A DNA stretch of 64,000 nucleotides from Fragum whitleyi (taxonomy: Eukaryota; Mollusca; Bivalvia; Cardiida; Cardiidae). The stretch is from assembly GCA_948146395.1 (NCBI GenBank), contig OX411543.1, positions 37,591,058 to 37,655,057 on the forward strand, read 5' to 3'. The position numbers were made by a program, and so were the translations under genes. Every line of letters starts with the position of its first letter. Position 1 is the stretch's first letter. Below are positions 31,701 through 40,800 of the stretch, piece after piece. The notes beneath the pieces were generated by a model that searched no databases, was not told where the DNA came from, and was given only the letters and a program-made list of their open reading frames with translations.

Positions 31701-34065
31701 AGAGAACTTCAACATCTCTCTGACTTAATGTAAGAGTCTGGTTGGTTCGTGAGAAAAAGAAAATTATTTATCGAAATTTTATGCATATTTTATTATAGGG
31801 AGGTAATTAATATCACTAATTCTATTAAGAAAATTAGCTATATTGGATTACCCCCCTTTAATTGCGTTCAAAACTCGCTCATCAAACTCATCCAGTTTCA
31901 TTCCATAGTCATTCAAAAAATCACTCACCTTGTCAATTTTACGCCGTTATCAACTGTATACTGTCAAATCTTAAGGGCGTTCCATCCAATCTTGACGAGC
32001 CTGGCAAGGATAAGCGGCCCCGACTGAAGTCAAGGGGCGAGCGTAGAGGTAGAAGATTTCATGATCACATAAGACATCGTAGTAGAGATAAAAGAAACAG
32101 GAAACGTCTGAAATCTACGACACAAATGGCAACATCGACTACCAAATCTAGCAAGAAGAATCCAGTTTTTCAGAGATTGACCACAAAATCACCTTCTGTA
32201 AGTATTGAATGTAATTTATCACCGGAAAAGGGGCCATCTAAAAACCATCGATTATGGTCCGACCGTGCTGATTAAAACTTTTCGCCCTTTGTAGAATTCC
32301 TTTTGGTTTAACCCTTTTTACTTTATATCGATATAGATAAAAGTTCTTTAAACTTTGATAGACCCTCCTGATTCTGCTTCCTGGAGAATGGACCAGTTCT
32401 CGCGCCATGTAAGAACCCCCCCCCCCCCCCCCCAAAAAAAAAAAACAAACAAAAAAAAAAACCCCAAAACCTTTTGAACAAGAAGCCGAGGTTCTGCCTA
32501 AAAACACGAACACTACAAGATTTTATGAACCTTTAGACATCTATTGGATTTAAGTGTTTGTTAAACGGAGCTCTGCAGGGCGCGTATAAGCATGAAGGGT
32601 ATACAGCGACTGTTCAACCAAAAGAGAACATATTTGTAAACTAGTGTTACCTGTTAATGGGTCAAAAGTTAAGACAAAGACACGAAGCTCGGCTGCATGT
32701 GCTGGATAATGCAAAAAATCTTAGTCAAAAAGAGGCATAACCCATTCAGAAATGATTTCAGAGTTAACCCCATGATAGTCTTGATAGTTCTTATAATGCC
32801 AAGTTTAATGCAAAAATCTTTAATATCAAAAGAGATATAACAGTGACCAAGGTTAAAGTTTGTCACGCCAACGCAAACAACATCGCCATTGCCAACGACG
32901 CCAAGTTGATGGCAATACCCCAGATTTCCCCTGAAACAGCCGAGATAAAATTTCACAAACTGCAAAGGTACAGATCTGCAAGTTTAGATGATTGATTAGA
33001 GGTCCATTTTGTGTATACTCGTATAGAAAAAATTGAGATTTGATCAATAAAACATGTACATCTATAATTTCTTTATTTATTTTCTTAAAAGAAAACAAAC
33101 AAACAAACAAACAAACAAAAGACAATTTTAAGGTAGTGGACCCGTAATAGTTCTGCAACATTTCGGGCCCCAAGAACTTTCACAATGTTGACCGAGGTTT
33201 CCTAATGAAAATCATTAGGAAACCTTGGTTAACACTGTTAAAGTTCATTACTTCAGAAACATTGCAGAACTATTATGGGTCCACTACCTTAAAGAAACGA
33301 TTAATAAAAAAAGAAAAAAAAAGAAAACAAAGCATTTTTAATTCAAATTACTCGTGCATATTTCAGACTCCATCCAAAACCAATGTTTCTTCAAACTACT
33401 CGATAAAGCACCAAATTACAGAGGCTTTCCTGTCTACATTTGATGTAATCAAGCAGGCCTTGATTGAGCTCGATAGGAATGTAGAACGTCAATTCCGGCA
33501 GCTGAACAACCTTGAAACGGATCATTATAATATGGTGGACGGTGACGTAAAAGCTAATGGTGATAAAATTATCCACCTCCAAAAGTATGTTGTAGAAAAT
33601 TCAAATTCGAATAGAACTAGGTACGCAAACCTTTCAGGGACGAATGAACTTCTCAATAAAGAAGTACAGAACCATCTTGAACAGATTAAGAATATTACAC
33701 AGACCTTGCTGAACATTACGCGGAATATAAACGATAGGACTGAACGAATAGGTGAAATAAAGGAGAGGGAACTGAAGCTGGCTTTAGTAAAGGAACAACT
33801 TCAAAAGTCGAAAAATGAAAATTGTACGAAACACCATTGTAAAAAGAAAGGGAAAGGTTCTCTGTCTAAACAGCAACATGAAATGCCTAACGATTTAGCA
33901 AATAGGAAAACCACAAAACCAGTTCGGAGTAGACCTAACTATAAACGAGACAAACATACCGAAAATGTTACACATAAACGCTCTAAACATCCTACTTATA
34001 TGTCCAAGTCAGAAACTTTACTGCAAAAAGCACTTGAAGAAGAACTGGAGAAAACACTGCCATAA
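28719..34065 (+). CDS. Secreted basic coiled-coil protein, 389 aa, 4 exons, unrecognised family
   Basis: CDS joins 28719-28792, 30160-30334, 31976-32197 and 33367-34065; intron phases 2, 0, 0, GT-AG throughout. Residues 1-24 are a signal peptide with a hydrophobic ITILVLLILSFFCGI core. Residues 26-83 are acidic and then basic, with dibasic sites at 42-43, 63-64 and a KKKR at 66-69. Residues about 94-129 are extremely Arg/Lys-rich. Residues about 170-310 look like a coiled coil with several N-glycosylation sequons (NVS, NYS, NRT, NLS, NIT, NIT, NCT). One cysteine pair (CTKHHC) precedes a basic tail. I recognise no family. Secretion and proprotein-convertase processing are inferred; an extracellular matrix or glycosaminoglycan-binding role would fit the charge but is a guess. 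Confidence 0.75.
28827..28906. mobile_element. Half copy of TTAA foldback MITE, family C
   Basis: Only the right half is present: ATAAGGAAACCTCGGTTAACACTG to GGAACTACCTTAA. It lies in intron 1 of gene 2, about 34 bp after the splice donor. Confidence 0.65.
29095..29254. repeat. Perfect 160-bp palindrome, no spacer
   Basis: Each 80-base arm is the exact reverse complement of the other, meeting at AAGGTAACGTTACCTT between 29174 and 29175. The outer ends are TACACTAGCTTTCAGC and its complement. No mismatches were found on base-by-base reading. Each arm carries one TGACGTCA octamer. It lies in intron 1 of gene 2. Confidence 0.92.
29513..29763. mobile_element. TIR element, family G, well-preserved copy
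   Basis: AATATATGAGCCTGTGCGTG at the left and CATGCACAGGCTCATATATT at the right, with ACATTTCCAACAATTTC / AAATTATTGGAAATGT just inside. About 250 bp, intron 1 of gene 2. Confidence 0.75.
30160..30334 (+). CDS. Gene 2 exon 2: dibasic-site region
   Basis: Acceptor aattttcag, donor gtaaaa; 175 nt, completes the split Ser codon. Encodes PENESTEEESRHKNLHKR, then a 19-residue segment from DAGPILNKI to AMAIL, then KR, IKKKR and an acidic end (GADLEDLGE). Confidence 0.75.
30645..30873. mobile_element. TTAA hairpin MITE, family A, copy 5
   Basis: TTAACACTTTGCTGTTTTAC to ACAGGAAAGTGTTAA, exactly 229 bp, in intron 2 of gene 2. Central hairpin GAAATTGCTTGTC / GAAGCAATTTC. Confidence 0.8.
31196..31432. 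mobile_element. Large foldback element, family D long form
   Basis: Outer arms CCAACTTATTTCAGACCCGG / CCGGGTCTGAAATAAGTTGG; then GGGCGCCCGTTGTTGTTGTTTT-type and CCAGCCCAGCGTTTAGG-type inner arms; then a TATACCCCGCTTTAC / GTAAAGCGGGGTATA core. 237 bp, intron 2 of gene 2. Confidence 0.8.
31976..32197 (+). CDS. Gene 2 exon 3: Arg/Lys-rich region
   Basis: 222 nt, phase 0-0. The acceptor (caaatcttaag) has a weak pyrimidine tract; an alternative phase-0 AG 12 nt further in (GACGAG, then CCTGGC) is possible. The donor is TCTgtaagt. Encodes RGERRGRRFHDHIRHRSRDK and then a Ser/Thr/Lys-rich stretch. The exact start is the least certain boundary of this gene. Confidence 0.65.
32416..32460. repeat. Poly-C then A-rich tract
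   Basis: 18 C followed by a run of A with scattered C, in intron 3 of gene 2. Confidence 0.85.
33091..33119. repeat. (AAAC)n simple repeat
   Basis: Repeated CAAA units next to the family C element at 33128, intron 3 of gene 2. Confidence 0.85.
33128..33292. mobile_element. TTAA foldback MITE, family C, copy 5
   Basis: TTAAGGTAGTGGACCCGTAA to GGGTCCACTACCTTAA, 165 bp; centre GAGGTTTCCTAATG / CATTAGGAAACC. It sits 75 bp before exon 4 of gene 2. Confidence 0.82.
33367..34065 (+). CDS. Gene 2 exon 4: coiled coil and C terminus
   Basis: Acceptor catatttcag, stop TAA at 34063-34065, 232 codons. Heptad-like stretches such as AFLSTFDVIKQALIELDRNV and later NHLEQIKNITQTLLNITRNI, many N-X-S/T sequons, one CTKHHC cysteine pair, and a basic tail ending EEELEKTLP. 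The open frame upstream of 33367 is MITE-derived intron. Confidence 0.8.
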   Translation, partial: TPSKTNVSSNYSIKHQITEAFLSTFDVIKQALIELDRNVERQFRQLNNLETDHYNMVDGDVKANGDKIIHLQKYVVENSNSNRTRYANLSGTNELLNKEVQNHLEQIKNITQTLLNITRNINDRTERIGEIKERELKLALVKEQLQKSKNENCTKHHCKKKGKGSLSKQQHEMPNDLANRKTTKPVRSRPNYKRDKHTENVTHKRSKHPTYMSKSETLLQKALEEELEKTLP

Positions 34066-34150
34066 TAAAGTGACAGAGTCACATAGTTTAAATGCGTACT
34101 TTTGATAGAGCTTTTTCTTGATCTCTGTTGAAATGCCGAATATGAATAAA
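34066..34150 (+). promoter_or_regulatory. Gene 2 3' UTR with AATAAA
   Basis: The AATAAA hexamer at 34145-34150 lies 80 bp after the stop codon and would give a short 3' UTR. No transcript evidence. Confidence 0.5.
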
Positions 34151-34369
34151 TATAATACCTACCTAGTGTTTTGTATGAACAAATATCTAAGTACGTGTTA
34201 TATTTATCTTATAACCTCTATTTGTCTTGTTTTCGTCGATGTTTCAAACTGAAAAGTAAGTTTCTAAAAATAACCGCACTATATCATTGTTCTAAAAACA
34301 ACTACGTGATATCATAAAAAATATCATTCGGTATGTTATCACACGGATATTTGTATAGTTATAAGATCA

Positions 34370-34790
34370 AAATAATTATACCTGTTTTTATTCCTTCTGA
34401 AATATAAATTTGACCTTGTTTTTCTATTTTGCAATATATAAATGGGTTATGAACAAATTTATACGTGTAATTCCAAATAATTGTAAATATGTTTATATTC
34501 CCTAAGAAATCAAAAAATGTTCTTGTTTTTCTGTTTTGCAATGCAAATGGGTTGTTCAAATTTATACATGTAATTCCAAATAATTTTTGATAAGTGTATA
34601 TATTCTTTCTGAAATATAAATGTGTTCTTTTGTTTTTCTTTTTTGTAATACAAATGAGATATGAACAAATCCATCCACGTAAGTTCAATTAATTCCATAA
34701 ATGTTTATATTTCTTTTGAAATAAAAAAATGTTCTTGTTTTTCTTTTTTTGCAATACAAATGAGTCATGAACAAATTTATACACGTTTTA
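34370..34790. repeat. Minisatellite, four ~105-110 bp units
   Basis: Four imperfect units, each with a GTTTTTCT...TTTGCAAT block, AAATGGG/AAATGAG and GAACAAATTTATACRTG. They lie just downstream of gene 2. Confidence 0.75.
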
Positions 34791-35279
34791 CCAAAAAAAT
34801 ACAGGGTGTCTATTATTTTTTAAAAAGTACCATTTTAGAAAATTTGTTTAGTATTCACTAAGATATCATTTCGAAGATATATGTAAAAGAAACTTGGCTA
34901 GGAGTTTTTAAGCAAATTATTTCAGATTATGTCCTTCTTTTTGTCGAAAAACACCCTACCAACAACAATAAGCTCGACCAACTTTCCTGGCCTTTCAACT
35001 AATAGTTTAGAGTCAAAATGTTTGTCTGTTTGGATGAGATTCATTATCAGTTTAGTGAAACCAATTCGAAATTATGAGTAAACAATCTAAGGAAAGAAAA
35101 CCGTCACATTTAGGAAGTATACGACTGGCTTTGCGCTGGATAGCGAATGAAAAGTCAAAGAGGGGCATAACTTGTATAACAAGTATTTATAATGAATATG
35201 ACCTACGTCGCGGGAGTGAAATAACCCGGTTGAATATTTTTGATATTACACGGGTGTTATTACACTAGTGGAATAACCA

Positions 35280-35607
35280 TGAAAATGAGCCCAGAGCGAA
35301 TAGCAACGCCATTTTGTAACCGCGAAAATGACGTCATAAAGTACATATTGTGACGTCAGTTTTAAACGGCGTTATACGTTTCGCGGAAAATTGAAATTTT
35401 AAATTTCAAGAATTTTGACGATTTTTTTTGCAAAAATTCGGGTTATATTATAAATAGAATATAAAATTTGTGCTAATAAAATACCGAATTTATAAAACTC
35501 GTCATCTAAAACAGATAAAAACTCGGCGCAGCCTAGTTTTTATCTGTTTATAGATGACTCGTTTAATAAATTCGGTTTTCAATGATCACTCATTCAATAT
35601 CCTCTAT
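35280..35607. mobile_element. TIR element, family H, left end missing
   Basis: Shares CAGAGCGAATAGCAACGC, two TGACGTCA sites, a GATAAAAACTCG hairpin and the right end CACTCATTCAATATCCTCTAT with the copy at 48017-48417, but lacks the matching left terminus. Confidence 0.7.
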
Positions 35608-35736
35608 GTATTTGGACTTTTTAATGTATTCAATTTGATGGCTCCTTCATTAGGAGATATATACCAAGTCACGAATCTCGTTTTAAAGGCGTTAATCAGA
35701 ACACTTAAAAGTTGGTTTAACGGCCGAGTGTGTATT

Positions 35737-35903
35737 TCCGTTTATTTATCGTCGCTACCGTAGCACATGCCCATTTGAGCGATGCCCCCCAGAAGACGGT
35801 TAGTTGTTACGGGGGATAGTGCAAGGATACATGACGAAACTACTGCTGGGATCCGCCATGGTTCTTTAACGTGCTCGGTGTATAGCTCGGTTTTACGTCC
35901 CAG
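35737..35903 (-). mobile_element. SINE fragment, second SINE family
   Basis: Body and tail of the family at 43984-44278 (CATGCCCATTTGAGCGATGC, CCGCCATGGTTCTTTAACG), lacking the tRNA-like head. Confidence 0.6.
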
Positions 35904-36349
35904 AGCGAACGCAACTTTTTTCAAGCACTCGAAAACATAAAACAATCCCTTTTTGGTAAGTAAAGAATGATGGTAAAAACATGTTTTAATTAAAGCACTT
36001 TTATTCGTTTTAACAATAGAAGTCATCAAACACGTTTGGATCAATAAAATATATTATGTACGGGTAATTACACCATGAAAAGAATGTACAAGTCCATGTA
36101 TATATACTATAAAATTATTATCTAAGGTACCAAATTTCTTTTTTTTATAAATAAGGTCTTTTATCCATTGTAAAATGCAACAGCAACAATAAAAACAACA
36201 ACAACAAATATCTTGGACATTAATACTGTTAACGGTATTGCACACAACACAGCAAACATAAATGACGTCAGTTTGTTAAAAGATCATAAGTGCCTATACG
36301 ATTTAGTGTATATGGTTGGACTACCTTAACTTACATTCAGTTTAAACTT

Positions 36350-36415
36350 AAAAACGACGTGGTAGAGTACTCACTATGGGTCAAAGAGGTCCCTGGTTCA
36401 AATCCCGATGCAGTC
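36350..36415 (+). mobile_element. tRNA-like SINE head
   Basis: GGTAGAGTACTCACTATGGG and a good B box, GGTTCAAATCC. No closed acceptor stem is visible, so it is a SINE or tRNA relic. Confidence 0.4.
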
Positions 36416-36560
36416 GAACTTTCAATTACGTGAAACACAAAGTTACCAGCTATGACTTTATAGCACTTGGGCGTCAATTTTGTAACTAAGATAGAAAGCG
36501 TTAAAATGCTCCTTTCCATAAGTAGATGCCCAGGTACTTTCAATGACACTCGGTGATCTG

Positions 36561-36804
36561 GGGCCCGTTTTACTAAACGTCTTACGATCATTAGCGTAAG
36601 TCAAAAAGAAAATTAAATTCCTTCTACAGAAGTAACTAAATAGGGAATTTTACCATGCATCATCTCATTAGAATCGTCTTTTATAGACGATTACAATGAG
36701 ATATTGCATGGCAGAATCTAACAATGAATAGAATTATCAGGTACGATTTGTGATTTTGATTTACGATCAATTGTTTTCGTAAGAAGTTTAGTAAAACGGG
36801 ACCC
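36561..36804. mobile_element. TIR MITE (GGGCCCGTTTTACTAAAC)
   Basis: Left end GGGCCCGTTTTACTAAAC, right end GTTTAGTAAAACGGGACCC. The centre is a hairpin CCATGCATCATCTCATTAGA / CAATGAGATATTGCATGG. 244 bp. Confidence 0.75.
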
Positions 36805-37650
36805 TGACCCGGTTGTATAAAAGATAACAATTGGTTGAATATCAACCGGAAATTGAATCCATCCAATCAGGATTGTTGCTTTTTTACCTAAATTATTTTG
36901 TAATCTACGAGAAGATGTATGTCCTATCTAATTTCAATTATTTTGTTGCTAGTGATGATTAAATTGCTCAAAGAATAGCCAAAATAGCAATCGAATGTGG
37001 TTAGAAATCAATTCGAATCTTGATAAATTTAGAAATCCAATGATAATCTCGATAAGCCATTGCTCAATACCCTGCTTGCCCTTTCAAGTCTTTTTCCCCT
37101 TGGATTTATTTTCTTTCAAAACCAAACAGGTCTACCAATTGTTTCGTTTATGCATATACTGCAAAACCTAAGCATACTGTGCAAATCCGAAAAAGCAAAA
37201 TCGACTCTCATAATTTCTTATTAATTCAATGAGGCTAAAGAAAGATTTTTCGCGGGTTTTTAGTAGTGACCTTTCGCCGTTTCTCTGGATTTTAAGATTT
37301 CCAGTCGGGATATTAATGACTGTTGGCTTTAAAATCTACCGAAATCTTAAACAAGTCTGTAGAACATAAAGCCTACTAGCAGACATGTTAATTGGTATTT
37401 TGAAATTCGCTACCTTTTTCATTCCATTTTTTTGTCATCAGCATTTTCTTTTAGAATGAATTAATTGAAATATTGATGGATACACGGAGACTCCCTGCAG
37501 GTTACCGCAGAAATAAAACAAAACAAAATGAAACCAGATAACAGAATTAAAAACTTCTTTTCGAGAATTTTAACATGATAATTATTCAAATTATTTCTAT
37601 GTTTAAAGATAGTTTTAAGATATATACGAATATAAAACATTCAACATGAA

Positions 37651-37836
37651 TCAGTCAGCAACAGGGCTAATTTCTGTTGTCATGGAATTCATGGTTCCTA
37701 AGGGGACAGAACTTTTCTGCAGACGTCCGGCGTCATAGGCGTGTTTTATCGACGATTTTGGCGTGAATGTATCGTTGTGGGTGGTCGTAAAATGTCTGGA
37801 GCCACTGAGAGGTGGGAATATGTGGGACATCTTCAA
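37651..37836 (-). CDS. TEX45-like terminal exon 7
   Basis: Acceptor gttacctctttcag, stop TGA at 37653-37651, 61 residues. Encodes PPLSGSRHFTTTHNDTFTPK, repeating the exon 2 and exon 5 motif, and ends SMTTEISPVAD. Starting at the inner AG (cacctctcag) would break the frame, so the outer one was chosen. Confidence 0.76.
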   Translation of the reverse strand: MKMSHIFPPLSGSRHFTTTHNDTFTPKSSIKHAYDAGRLQKSSVPLGTMNSMTTEISPVAD

Positions 37837-40800
37837 CTGAAAGAGGTAACATATATGATATTTCTTTAATGCTTTTCGGTGGTTTATCGAGAAATAACGG
37901 TAGATTATCACTTGATAATCAAACCGCAAAAGCAGTGAAATTATCAAAATTTTATACCCTGCTTTTGTGCATTTCACCCTATCTGACGTCATCTATGCGG
38001 GGCGAAATAATTGTCGTCATATTGAACGTTGCATAGCAATCACGTGCAAAATGACGCGCTAAGCGAAAATATGTCCTAGAAATTTCACATTTTGTCTCAT
38101 TTTTGCATTAAAGAAATAGAATAATCGTTTGTTTTACGAGTAAGATCGATTGATATTTCATTTCGTGAACAACAAAAGCTAAATTTTCACTCGTGGCTCT
38201 GCCACTCGTGAAAATATAGCTTTTGTTGTTCAATCAATAAAATATAAATCGATCTTACACTGAAACAAATGATTATTCTCTATATATTTGTGTTAACAAC
38301 CCTGTTTTCATGGTGAAAACGCTCGCGAAACGTTTTCCAAGTGATTCCATGCTTTTCACGTGCAGCCATGTGCAAAGCGGAGTACAACTTGAAAAAGTTT
38401 GCAAGCGTTTATATGTCATTAAGCAGGGCTGCCCTGTGTTCAGGATGTAAAAGCGTTTCGCAAACGCTTTGAGACGATACCCCGCTTTGCATGTGCACAT
38501 ACGTGCAAAGCAAGTATTATTTCGAAAGTGCTTCGCTAACGTTTTCATCCTGAACGCAGGCTGGTTCTATTATTTTATTCTAAATCAACTCGCGGGCTGC
38601 CTGTTATTAATTTCTTTCTACCTCAAATTTGGGTTGAAAATCAATTTAAACAAAGAAGTGATGTCACAATAACATATCATCACATAATGAAATCGTAGAT
38701 CCTAAAAAAAGTGCAAACAAAACAAAATGTCTAGGTCTATGAAATATGGAAAACTTACTTTAACCTTATTCGCATAAAATAGATCTACATTTATTATAAG
38801 GTTATGTATGTTCACATACTCAACTGTCTATTGAGTACAAGAAGTTTTAAACATACTTCTATCATTCTTAATTCTGTAACATTTTGAAATTCAAATCAAA
38901 GCTAAAACTAGCAATAAAATGTTAAAACCTCTTTTGAAAAGATCGTTTTCGTGAGAGGTACATTTGTTAACCTAGACTTACATTTTGTAAAGCAACTGGA
39001 TTTGGAACAGTTTTCCCCTGGCGGGGATTTTGGTAATCGGAATAGGCAGTGGTGTGATTCCTCTCAGATTCTACAAAATATATTTACAGATCGGTGAAGT
39101 TCATGGTTATATATAATAAAAAATATTTCACGAGGTTGGAAGAATTGATAATTGTCGAGGCTCTGCCGAGACAATTACCAATTCCCGCAACCGAGCTAGA
39201 TATTTTTCATAAAATACACTAAGTACGTGTTGTATTTATCTTATAATCTCTATTTGCCTTGTTTTCGTCGATGGTTCTTACAGAAATGCAAGTTTCTAAA
39301 AATAACCGCTTTTTGTCATTGTTCTAAAAATATCAATGTGATATCATAAAAAAATATCATATGGGATGTTATCACACGGATTTTTATATAGTTAAAAGAT
39401 AAAACACATTCTTTTATGCTTCTCCGTGGACTATAGAGTAGTAACGATAGTTTATCATTTGATAAATTTACCGCCTCACCAGTGAAATTATCAAAAACAT
39501 TTATCCCGCTTTCGCTCATTTCACTTTATCTGACCATACCTAAGCGGCTTCCAATAAGTGGCGTCATCATTAAAGTTGTATAGCAATCACGTCTAAAATG
39601 AGACGCTTAAGAAAATTTTCCTATACTGTTCACTTTCTTCTCAATTTTGCATTAAAAAGGTAAAATAATCATTTGGTTTTCGAGTAAGATGGATTGAAAG
39701 ATAATATTTTCATATCGAGAACAATAAAAGCTAAAATACCATGTTAAAGGTCGTAGATCTAACTATTCATCCAGCGGTTTATAGCTATCTTTATGGAAAG
39801 TGTGTTTTCAAGGGTGGAACTATACTTACTACTATAGTAATCCAGCGGTATATCGCTATCTTTACAGAAAGTCTGTATATTTCAAGGGTAGAATTATACT
39901 TACTACTATATCGATCCAGCGGTATATCGCCATCTTTATGGAAAGTCTGTATAGTTCAAGGGTAAAATTATACTTACTACTATAGTAATCCAGCGGTATA
40001 TCGCTATCTTTATAGAAACTATGTCTATTGTACGTGTAGGGTACAATTTTAGCGGGAAAAGAGCCGGCATTGGTTGTGTTGTAGAATGTCCCACCCAGCG
40101 GAGGTTCACCAAACCAGACATTGCTTTTAGTCCTCAAGTTAGCACCAGATATGATGGTATTGTGGAGCCCCCGAGCTGGCTGTAGAAACGAGATACATAA
40201 TCATATGGGTCCGTTCATTTAATAATATTCAAAAGTAACAAATTAGGACAGGATCCTTAAGTAGCGCTAATCAATCGAAAAATGATCCGTAATTACCGAA
40301 AACCTACTATACTATTTGGTAATTTCAGCTGTCTTGCCTGGATGTATAAAATGAACAATTTTACACAAATCTAATTTTAAAAAAAAATAACATCTTACTC
40401 GGGATGCTTGAAATTGAAAAGAGACAGCAAAATTTAGCAGAAAACATTAAGAAATAAAGAGAAATTGCTTTAACAAGCAAATTCTTTTTCCCATCGTTTT
40501 CTCTTTTTAATGCTTTTAGTGTAGAAGAATCCGGTTGGTAGTACAGTCGTTAGGTACAAAACCTCTCAATCTATTTGGAACTAACCCATTTTCCTGTTTT
40601 ATGAATAAAATATGTTGCATCAGGAATGAGGAAAAATAAATTTCTCCCATTTGTCCATGGACAAGTAAAAGTCGATTTCCTACTTGCCCGGGATCAAAAT
40701 GAACTTTTTCACACACACACACAATTTAGATTGATAAATATTATGAAAACATTGTTTTTTTATGAAGAAAATGCTGTAGCCCAGCATTTTCTTCATTAAA

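Larger units (their letters stand above)
34151..37650. other. Convergent intergenic region between genes 2 and 3
   Basis: Beyond the minisatellite it holds a TIR element (35280-35607), a minus-strand SINE fragment (35737-35903), a tRNA-like head (36350-36415) and a TIR MITE (36561-36804). About 34800-35270 and 36810-37650 show nothing specific. No exon was recognised. Confidence 0.6.

Noticed and set aside
31862..31975. Upstream extension of gene 2 exon 3 from an ATG at 31862
   Set aside because: Frame and phase from exon 2 require entry at 31976; other AGs upstream give the wrong phase.
33205..33366. N-terminal extension of the last exon of gene 2
   Set aside because: This stretch is the end of a family C MITE plus A-rich DNA; the acceptor catatttcag at 33366 gives phase agreement with exon 3.
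36054..36245. Cysteine-rich short peptide
   Set aside because: The Cys run comes from a CAACAG/CAACAA simple repeat read on the minus strand; there is no gene structure around it.
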